From: Ophiosphaerella korrae
Lineage: Eukaryota; Ascomycota; Dothideomycetes; Pleosporales; Phaeosphaeriaceae
DNA: 64,000 nucleotides
Reading direction: 5' to 3'
NCBI GenBank assembly: GCA_028456385.1
Contig: JALNQF010000192.1
Coordinates: 1-64,000 of the forward strand
The stretch's first letter is position 1. Every line of letters starts with the position of its first letter. The position numbers and the translations under genes were made by a program. Shown in pieces: positions 49,950-60,017 of the stretch. The notes beneath the pieces were generated by a model. That model was given only the letters and a program-made list of their open reading frames with translations. It did no database searches and was not told the DNA's origin.

Positions 49950-51250
49950 AATACTAGTAAATAAAACCTATTTATAGATAAGAAGTTTAAGTTTACTAGT
50001 ACTAATATAATAGAGTTTCTAGATAGTATTAAGGAATAAGTAAGCTTTTATGGATAGCCTATTAGAGACTAGATCTATAACGTTATTACTTTTAGTAATA
50101 AGATAAAAAAAGATATTATTAAATAAAGTATAACTAAGTTTATAGAGGTAGAGTAAGCTAAAAATTAGGTAAAAGTTAGAGAGGTAATAAGAAATAGGTT
50201 CTAAAGGTCTAACAAAGTATAATAAGAAGAGATAGAAGAAGTACTCTAAACCTAGCTATAGTAATACTTACTTATAGACAACCTCTTTCTCTAAGACTAC
50301 TTTAATAACTTTAGCTTTTAGTTTATAGAGTACTAGAAAGTAGGAATAATTATAGAGGCTATAAAGAGATACTACTTAGTAAAAAAACTTAATAAGTACT
50401 ACTTATAAAAAGTCTTTAATAAATATAACCTAAGTAATAAAAACGTAAAAGACTTAAACTTTTAAATAATCTAGAAGTACTTTAACTAGCTAGTATAAAG
50501 AGACTTATAAGTAGAATATTTTAACCTAGCTTTTAAGAGAACTATAGGCGTACTAAAGCTTATAAGCTATAGGAAATAGCTATATATAATACCTAAAGGA
50601 ATATTTAGGCCTCCTAATATAAAGCTTATACCTAACTCTTATAATTAGACTTAAGGATAAAAGAAAGTCTAAATACTTCTAGGAATAGAAGTTATATAAT
50701 TAGAAGTTAATAATCTTATAAAATACTTTAAAATAATAAAACTATAAGTAATTACTTTTATAGCTATAAATAACCTAAATACTAGAGCTTAAGAGCTTAT
50801 TTAGCTACTAGAAGTATACTTAGTTATAGAAAAATTAATTAAGGTAGATAAGTATCTATAGACTCCTAAGGCTATAGTAAACCTATAATTTTAAAAGAAC
50901 CTTTTACTATTATTTTAGAATAGCGTAGGACCTTAGTATTAGAATAACGTAGTAAGTATAAGTTTAGACTTTTATAGTTATATTATAAGGGGTCTAGGGT
51001 AGAGAGCTATTAGGGTACGCTTAGCGCTGTCGACGAGCTCTACTAGGCTAAGTAACTAGCGCGTACTAGCTCTGTCGGCTAGTATATTCTACTATATACA
51101 ACTTAGTACAACCCTAAGCGAGTTCGAAGAACTTTAAGTAATAATAACTAGTATATATATTGTATACTACTACAATAGCTTAACTAGCTATTAGCCCCTT
51201 TTTATTAGGATTAGCTTAGTAGTATACTATCCTTACATATATTAAGTATA
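49950..51250 (+). pseudogene. Gag of element G
   Basis: Plus-strand frame ahead of pol with gag-like text, for example FLDSIKE and VSFYGQPIRD near 50,020. TAG and TAA interrupt at former Gln or Trp codons. A short stretch at about 51,015-51,080 retains unusually high GC (GCGCTGTCGACGAGCTC). I could not place a zinc knuckle. Confidence 0.55.
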
Positions 51251-52099
51251 GAGACCTAAACTACTATATTAATAACTATAAAGAAAGAAAAGCTTTAATA
51301 CTTAATAGATAGATTTAGTTTAATCTAGAAACTAAAAGATACTAATAGAGTATAGAGCTAACTTACTAAGAGTTTATTAAATAGATTAGAGTAAGAGGTA
51401 ACTAAAACAATATAATAATCTAGTTTATCTAGTAAAGAATATAAAACCTAAAATATAGAGAAATAGACTCTTAAGTAATACTAAACCCTATAGTATAATA
51501 GCTAGTATAGCCTTAGATAATAGTAGTAATAAACTTACTTAGGGGTGTAATAGATAATTTAAAAGAAGATAGAATATTAAGCGTAGAAGAATATAATAGA
51601 TTCTAGATATAGTAACTAAAAATAAAAGAAGATCTAGTAGAAGAAGATATTATTAAAACTATATATATTACTATAGTAAGGTTTAGAACCTAAAAGCTCT
51701 TAGTACCTATTCTAGCTATATAAAATAATTACAAAAAATAGGCTAAATTCTTTAAATCTAAGTAGACCTAATTTAATAATATATAAATAGAAATAGATCT
51801 AGAATAACCTCTTAAAAAATAGATAAATAAAAGAACTACGTAAAGAAGCTTAGGTAAATTAATACCTTAGAATTAAATACTAAAGAAGTAATATAAAAAG
51901 TTATAGAAGCGTTAGTATCTCTACCTATATAAATACTCTTAGCTAATATACTAGACCTTCTTAAAAAGCTTATAAAGCTAACTTTTATAGTAAATAAGTT
52001 AGAGAAATTTATAAATATAAGAGTAATAGTAAGTATAACTAAAGACTTAGAAGAGACGCTTTAAAGCCCTAAGAGACTACTAGTAGCTTTATCTTAGAA

Positions 52100-55000
52100 T
52101 AACCCTTACCTATATATAATAAATACTAATATTCTTAACTAAGTAATAGTAAAAGCTATAAATAGAAAAATCGTTAGATATAAAGCCTATAGACTTTTAG
52201 GCTCTACTAAAGTACTTTCTATTATACTTATACACTCTACTAGTCTTGTAGCTAATATAAATATAGTAGGAGAGTGCCTAGAATATAACTAACTTAGTAG
52301 GATTAAAAAACTTATAAAAAAATACCTAAAAGCAATAATCTAAGTCTATAAGACTAGACTACTAGCCTTACTTAACTTAAGAGTAGAACTTAATATAATC
52401 TACTTTAAAATAGCTCTAGCTACTAGCTTAAGTATAACTTCTATACCTAAAGAAATAACTAGAGTATAGCTAGTTACTATAAATAAAGTAAAGGAGTCCT
52501 TTAAAAAGATTATATAAGGCGTACTAGTTATAATTAAAAGTATTAAAGTCTAGTCGAACTTCTTTATTATAAGAGGTCTCTCTTACCTAATAATCTTTAA
52601 GAACCTATTTATAATAGATTATCGATACTCTTTTAAATAAGAAGATAATAGCTAAATATACTATTAGGTTTAGTTAAAGAATTAAAATACTTCTATAATA
52701 GTTATAGTAATATTTAATAGAATAAGAAGTATAAGATAAATAAATATAGTAATAATAGAAAAACTAATAAAAAACCTTACTACTAAGAGTAGAGTTCTAT
52801 TAATAGACACTAAGAAAATAAAGAAATAAGAAAGAAACGCCTAAAGAACTATTAGTAGTACCTAGTATCTATACTAGAAACTATAGAATAATCTATAGGT
52901 AGATCTAATAATTATAAAATAAGCTAGTATTTCTTTAAATAAAAGTATCTTAGAAATCCTAGAAACCCTTATAGGGATATAGAAATAAGTAGAAAGAAGA
53001 AAATAGATACCTAAAAGCTTATTAAAGATAGAGCTATAACTTAGGCTAAATACTATATAAAAGTTAAAAAGTAAAAAAGTATAGCTAGTTTATAACTCCT
53101 TAGTATAGCCTTATAAAGTAGAGGGTTAATTAGACTAAAAAGTAAGAGTAGAACTTAAGTAGCTAGTAAATAATAACTAAAGCTAGAGACAATTCTAATA
53201 ATATATTACTAATAAGACTACTCTTTTTTCTATAAGTACTTAGGTTATAGAAAAATAGCTAGTAAAAATAAAGATTACTAACTAGCTATAGCTAAGAGAA
53301 AGAGAAATACTAATTAAAGTTTTTCTATATTAAGAAGCTACGTTAAGCTTTAATATTATAGAGTTAAGCTATATCTACTCTAATATTATTCTACTAGTTT
53401 AAATTAATATAGTACTTTATATAGCTTAAAAAAAAGATAGCTTTATTATACTTTATAAACTAAGAGACGTAGTTAATAAGATAATTTAAAAATAATTAGA
53501 CTAAGAAGTCTTTAAATTAAGCAAAAGCCTATATAGTAACCTTTAGTTCTTAGTAAAGAAAAAGGACTAAGAATATTAACTTATTAATAATACCTAGTGC
53601 ACTAATATTATAACTATTAGAGATACTAACCTACTTCTAAACCTAGATAAATTCTTAGAGGAATATATAAGTTACTACGTTATATTCCTAATAGACTTCT
53701 TCTCTAGATATAATTAAGTAGAGCTTAATTAAGACTCTAGACTACTTATAGTATTTTATATACTAACTTATAGACTAGTATAGTAATATACTCTACTTAT
53801 AAAAACTATAAACTCTATTACTAAGTTTATATAAGTAGTAACTAAAATCCTATAAAAATTATTTCTAACTAGCTATATATTATATATAGATAATATCGTA
53901 GTAAAAGGCCTAAAAATAGACTATAACTTAGACTTACTAAAACCTAGGATCTAAAGGTTTATTAGCAAATATATTATTAATATAGATAAAGTTTTATATA
54001 ACTTTAAGATAGCTAGTACTACTACTTTAGGTTTTAAATTAGATTAGTACTATAACTCTATAAGGATTATAGGGTATATAGTAGATAAAAAGGGCTAGTA
54101 CTTAGCTAATAAGAAAGTCTAAAAGATAATTAAATAGCTAGCCTATAGATCTCTAAAAGAAGTCTAAATAGTTATTAGCTTTTATATATACTATAGAATC
54201 TAGATTAAAGGTTTTACTAAGATAGTAGTACTACTATTTAAGCTACTAAAGAAGAATAAAGAATTTAAATAGAGTTAAAAAGCTTCTCTTACTATAAATA
54301 AATTAAAAGCTTAACTAACTAGTATACTAGTATTAGTCTCTATAGACTATAGTAAGCCTATTAAACTAATTATTATATTAGTTAATAGAAGTAAAAAAGG
54401 TTAAAGCGTAGTACTCTAGTAAGAAAACTTAAAAGGCTATTAGAACGTAGTATACTATAAATTAGGAGTATAGTTACTTTTAGAGTATAACTAGGATTCT
54501 AGGAAATATAAGTATAAAGCTATACTACTAGTACTTAAGAAATTCTACTTATAGATCTATAGAGTTTATTTTATAGTAGAAATAGACACCTATATACTTA
54601 TAGATTAACTTAATTAAAGCGCTAGTAACTTCCTAAGAGCCTTAATTACAAGATAGCTTACTTTTCTAAATATATAGGAATTTAATATAAAGTACAAAGC
54701 TAGGAAAAAGAACGTAGTAGTAGATACTCTCTTAAGGTAACTAGAGCTACTAAGATAGTAGCTACTAAAAAAGCTTAAAAAGATATAGAAGAATTTATAA
54801 ACTACTATTTAAAGTCTATAACTTTTATCTTACTATAGATAAGCCTTTAGGACCTAGAATTTATATACTTAAGGATAGACATAGACCTAAGTATACTAGA
54901 TACTCTAGAAACGCCTTTTCTATATAATATTATAAAATAGCTAGTAACGCTATAAACTATAGCTAGAATAAGTAGAATAGATACCTAGAAACTTTATAAA

Positions 55001-55900
55001 AATACGTAAAAATACATGGTTATATAAGAACTTTTATAAGCTAAGGGTTCTAAATAGTAATTACTAAAAAGAGTAGTAGATATAAAAAAAAAGTAGTTAG
55101 AGATCCTAAAAGTATTATATAATAAAAGTAGATACTAAAGCTAAGAAAGAATATAGTAAAAGATCTAGACGTAATATTACTAACTAAATATATTTAAAGA
55201 CGTAGAGACTTATATAAAATGTTACTAAGAATATTAATTTTATTTACCTTAGATAGTAGAGAAAGAGCTATACCTAAATTAGAGACCTAAGGTCCTATAA
55301 AGATAGAGTATACTAGATATAGTTTATATAACTAATAGTAAAAGAGGTAAAAAATATATAATTATATATTAGGACTTTATAAGCTTATATATAGAGGCTA
55401 AAGCTCTTAGAGTTAATATATTAGAAGCTATTATAAAGTTCCTAAAACAAGTTATATTCTTAAGATAAGGAGTACTATTTAAAATAATAGTAGATAGAAG
55501 ACTAGAAAATAAAAGACTAGTTACTAACCTTACTTACTTATATAGTACCTAAAAGGTTATTAAAAGTACTTATTACTTTTAAAGCTAAAGAATAATTAAA
55601 AGAAGCTATAAAGAGTTAGTAGCTACCCTTTAAAAGATTAAAAGTAATTAGGTAGATAATCTACTCTATACGCTATAAGTAGATAAGGTTATAGTAAAGT
55701 ATAGTACTAGAGAGATACTAATATACCTTATATATAGCTAGGAATAAGTTTTATTTATTAAACTCTACGTCTCTATATAGTAAACTCTCTTATAGTTAGA
55801 AGTTTATAATACTACTACACTTTTAGTATTATAAGCCTAGTAGTTTAATAAGTATAATAATAGACTCTAAGAAGCTATAGATTATATAATTAAGCTAAGA
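52100..55900 (+). pseudogene. Pol of element G (protease, RT, RNase H, integrase)
   Basis: A protease-like stretch (LLGSTKVLSIILI) lies near 52,195. RT follows, with VIFLIDFFSRYNQVELN near 53,690, in which DFFSRYNQVEL is the D-x-x-SGY-Q-type motif, and YIDNIVVKG near 53,885, where the second Asp of YIDD is now Asn. RNase H is at about 54,330-54,620 and integrase at about 55,000-55,700, with core Asp stretches near 55,315 and 55,490. Stops are all of the TAG/TAA type expected from RIP. A chromodomain was not recognised. Confidence 0.75.
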
Positions 55901-56199
55901 GAAGAAAGTAAAAAATAGTTTAATACTAAAAAGATATTACGTATAAAAGATATACCTAAAGAAATATTAGTACTTATCTAAGACTTATTTAGCAACTAGA
56001 ATAAATCTAGATAATAGAAACTCTAACTTTAGTAGAAGGGCCCTTATTAAGTTATCTAGTTATACTCTTCTAGATAGTACTAGCTTACTAACCTAGATAG
56101 TATAAAGTTTAGAAGCTATACTCTAAGAGTAAGAGTAGTAGAATTCTACTAGTAAAGCTAGTAAGAGCTAATAGATATTTTAGAAAATTTAGAGCTAGA

Positions 56200-59100
56200 A
56201 GCTAAAGATTTTATAATTAGATAGAAGGAAAAGTAAGCTTTACTTAATACTAAGGAGTAACTTAAAAGAGTATTAGAGAAACTAGTACTAATAGAGCTAG
56301 TATTTAGATAGTAAAGTAGGTAAGTACAAGAATAATATAAATAGAACTTACTATTACTATTATAAACTTATTAGCTATAATTAGTTTAAATCCTAGTATA
56401 AAAGCCTAAATTTAATCTAGCTAACTTTAAATTCTTTATACAAAAGGAACCTAATAAGGAAATTAATCTTAGCTAAAGATTAGCTAAAAATTTTAAATAG
56501 AGGAGGGAACAAGTAGGTATTATAAGTAAATAGGAGAATTAGTAATAAGAAGAAAAGAACTTAGTTAATTTTCTCTAAAAATAAACAACTAAAGAGGCCT
56601 TAGTACTTAGATACTAAGAAGAAAAACTCTATATTACCTATTATTACTAATTACTATCTTTAAAACTAGAAGAAGAAGCTTAAGTAGTAAGAGGACTTCT
56701 AAGACTAAACCTAAGTAGCTAAGAGTAAATACTACCTAGATAATAAGTATAATAGTAATCTTAATTCTAAGGCTAAAGATCTTAAAGTAGAAAGCTAGAA
56801 GAATACTAAGGAAGTAGAAAGAGTATAGAAATAGAAGACTAAAGGCCCCTAGAAAGAAAAGTAAAAGAGCTTAAACCTATTATATTAAATTAAGAATAGA
56901 CTAGAGTAAGAATACTACTACTAGAAAGTAAAGCGTAAAGAAAAGAAGTTAAAAGAGTAGCTAGATAGTAGCTAGAAGTAAAAGTAAAAGTAGTAAGAAA
57001 CTTAATAAAGTATCTATAAGTATATCCTAAACTCTTATTAAGACCTAAGTAACTTATATCTAACTCTAGGTTAGTAAAGTAAAAAAAGCGTAAAGGCGTA
57101 CCTTATAAAGCCTAAAGAGCTAGTAGTTAATAGAGAGAATTTAGAGTAGTATAAAAGCTTAAAAGTAAGCTAAAACTACTAGAAGAAGCGCTTTTAAAGT
57201 GTTTACTAATACTAAAAAGAAATAAAAAGTAAGAAGAACTAGAGAGAACTTAATAAACAAGGGCCTTATCTATAGTAGAGAAAATAGTAGCTAAAGAACT
57301 ATTAAACTTACTTTTAAGTAAAGTATAACTCTAGAGACGCTAGCTATAAGCTTACTAGTAAAAAGGATTATTAGTAAGGCTATAAAGGTAGCTAGAAGTC
57401 TTAGAGTTATTATCTTTAGGCTTATCTATACTACGTACTATTAGGTAAGCTCTAAGCTTATAAGAATATACTAGCTTACTAAGTATTATAAGAAGATACT
57501 TATAAGCTACTTAATAACTTAGAGAAATATTTTAGTAGATAAGATACTAAATATTAGCAACTATAGTATTACGCGTAAATAGTATAGTAATAAAGTAGCT
57601 AGAAAACTAAGTAGCTATAAGAATAAAAGTATTAGCGTAAGTATACTCTTACTTAAAGAGCTTAGTAATATAGTAGTAACTCTTAGTAAAACCTTTAACT
57701 TAAGAGAGTACTTACTTATATTTAGTTACTAGACTACTAAAAACGCGTTAGTATAGCTTTAAAAGACTATTAAGATAAAACTAAGTAAAAAGAAAAATAA
57801 AGTTAATAACTTACTTAACCTCTAATTATAGCTTTAAATATAATAATAAATATAAGAGCTATTAAAGTAGATAATACATTTATTATTAAAGAAAATAGAG
57901 TATCTAATACTACTACAAATATAAGTAGTATAGCTATAATTACTTTCTTTCTTAGAACTATAAGCTATAGCTCTATTAGAGCTTAGTAGTAGTAGCTCTA
58001 GTAGTAAAGCCCTATAAAGGCTAATAGTCTTCTAAATATACTAACTTACGTAAACTATAGCCTTATAATAGGCTTATATCCTTTAAAGATTATTAATTAA
58101 AGAAAGATCTTATAAGTATATAGCCTAAGTAGCTAAAAAGATTTAAAGAAGTATCTCTTAACTCTTATAATAGTATACTTAATAGTATAGCTAGTAAAAA
58201 AGAGACTAAGAGCTATTAGAAGTATAAAAGAAGCTATTAAGGTTAGAGGAATAAATATTATAGAGACTATTCTACTAGTAAGCCCTATTTTTACGCTTAT
58301 TATAGTAAGTATATATAAACTCTTAGTTAAAGAAAAGAAGCTAGCTAAAGTTATACTCTTTAAAGATATTAAAGGCTTAGTTAAAAAAGTTATAAAGTAA
58401 GTTAAGTAAGAGAGAGTAGTTAAGAAAACAAGTAATAACTAAGAGAATATATAGTTAGTAAGACCTAAGAGCCTATAAGTAAGAAGGTTAGATACTTACT
58501 CTTATACTAGAAATAATATATTATAGAAATAGAGTAAGAAGCCTTACTTTTAGTTTAATAATAACCTAAGAGTAGCTTACTTAGGTTATAAAGTAGCTAA
58601 GAAGAATTATTACTACTATAGTTACTTTAGCTAAGCTAGCTAGCTACGTAAGAGCTAGGTTAGAAATTAAAAGTAGCTATAATAGTTAAAGTAGAAAGTA
58701 AATAAGAGAATAGAGCTAAGAAACTAATAAGAGAGTATAAAGTAGCTAAGATAAGCCTAAAGAAAAGAAGAAGAAAATAGAATAAAAAATAGAGAGATAA
58801 AGTTTAAGTATACTACTAGAAAGTATTTATAACTTTACTAAAACTATAAGAGCTAATAACTATAAGAGCCTAACTACTAGTAAAAACGTTTAAATATAGA
58901 GCCTAAAGGCTTTACGCTAGCTTAACTAATAAATATATATATATATAAGAAAAGAGTTATCTATTAAAAATTAATAAGTAAGAGAAGAATTTAGTAAGTA
59001 GAGACGTATTAAGTAAAAAAACTATTATAGATTATAAAATATACGTAAAAAAGAATAGTAAAAGAGTAGATAGCTACTAGTATAAGCTATATAATACGTC

Positions 59101-59735
59101 TATATTAAATTTTTATTAAATAACCTAGAAACTACGTAAATACTCTATAAATAACCTCTTAGATATTAGATCTAGAGCCTTTAGAAGAAAGGCGTTATAA
59201 GTAAAAGATAAGAGTAGTATTTTTAATATCTTAAGCTATAGCTAAAACACTCTAAAATAAAAGTAATAGCTAATATAAAGAAATAGAAGTAGCGTAGCTT
59301 AAGCTTTATATTAAGTAATAGCGCTAATAAGGCTAGTGTTCCTTTAGAGTAGGCCTAGGTAGGTTATAGCTATAGCTAAAGTTAGATTAGTAGTTTATAG
59401 ATAATATATAGTAATTAATACCTAATAGACTATAAGTTATTTAAGAAAAGAGATACTTTTAGAGACTTAATATCTTTATTCTCTTTTATTAATATTAATA
59501 TTTTAGCTAAAAGGCTTAAGTTACTCTCTAACTATATATATAGTTAGCGCTAGATACTAAACTATTTATAAGAGTAGAGCTAAATTGCAAATCTAAATTA
59601 TTTTAGATCTAATAGTTTAAGTACCTTACTACTAATAAAATAAAAAAAGGGGTTTATAAGTTAAAGTAGGTTTTACTCTTTCTTTAAGCTAGAAGCTATT
59701 AATTTAGTATAGTAGCTTAATAGGACTAAGCTTTT
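56200..59735 (+). other. Long 3' region of element G, unidentified
   Basis: About 3.5 kb between integrase and the polypurine tract. The plus strand has Lys/Glu-rich, coiled-coil-like stretches at about 56,450-57,300, with further possible coding to about 58,780, but I recognise no domain. It could be an additional gene captured by the element or RIP-mutated untranslated sequence. Confidence 0.45.
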
Positions 59736-59751
59736 AAAAGGAAAGTAGAGG
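59736..59751 (+). other. Polypurine tract of element G
   Basis: AAAAGGAAAGTAGAGG, ending two bases before the 3' LTR. Confidence 0.65.
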
Positions 59752-59753
59752 TA

Positions 59754-60013
59754 TATAGTAAAGTATTATAAAGAAAAGAATAGTAAAAAGAGACTAAGTA
59801 GTTATAAAAAAGTACAAGTACTAAAGGCTTTATAAAGAAGTAAACTATTAAGAAGAGAAGGTATAAGAAAGCTAATAGGCCTTTAGGTTATAGAATACAA
59901 TCTATAAGAGTATAAACAATATTTAGAGTTAGTTTAGCTAATAAAGTTTAAGTTCTCTAAGACTAATAAGCTTTTAGGCCCTAGATCTATATTAAGTATA
60001 TAACTCTATAATA
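59754..60013 (+). repeat. 3' LTR of element G
   Basis: 260 bp, TATAGTAAAG to CTATAATA, followed by CTAT. Confidence 0.85.
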
Positions 60014-60017
60014 CTAT

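Larger units (their letters stand above)
48772..60013 (+). mobile_element. Element G, large Gypsy LTR retrotransposon
   Basis: 11,242 bp with LTRs of 261 bp (48,772-49,032) and 260 bp (59,754-60,013). Flanking CTAT on both sides (48,768-48,771 and 60,014-60,017) is a 4 bp duplication, or 5 bp if the adjacent A is counted. A purine run precedes the 3' LTR. The plus-strand interior has gag, protease, RT, RNase H and integrase in Gypsy order, then about 3.5 kb of further sequence with no recognised domain. It is unusually long for a fungal Gypsy element. It separates element F from the gene at the right edge. Confidence 0.87.
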
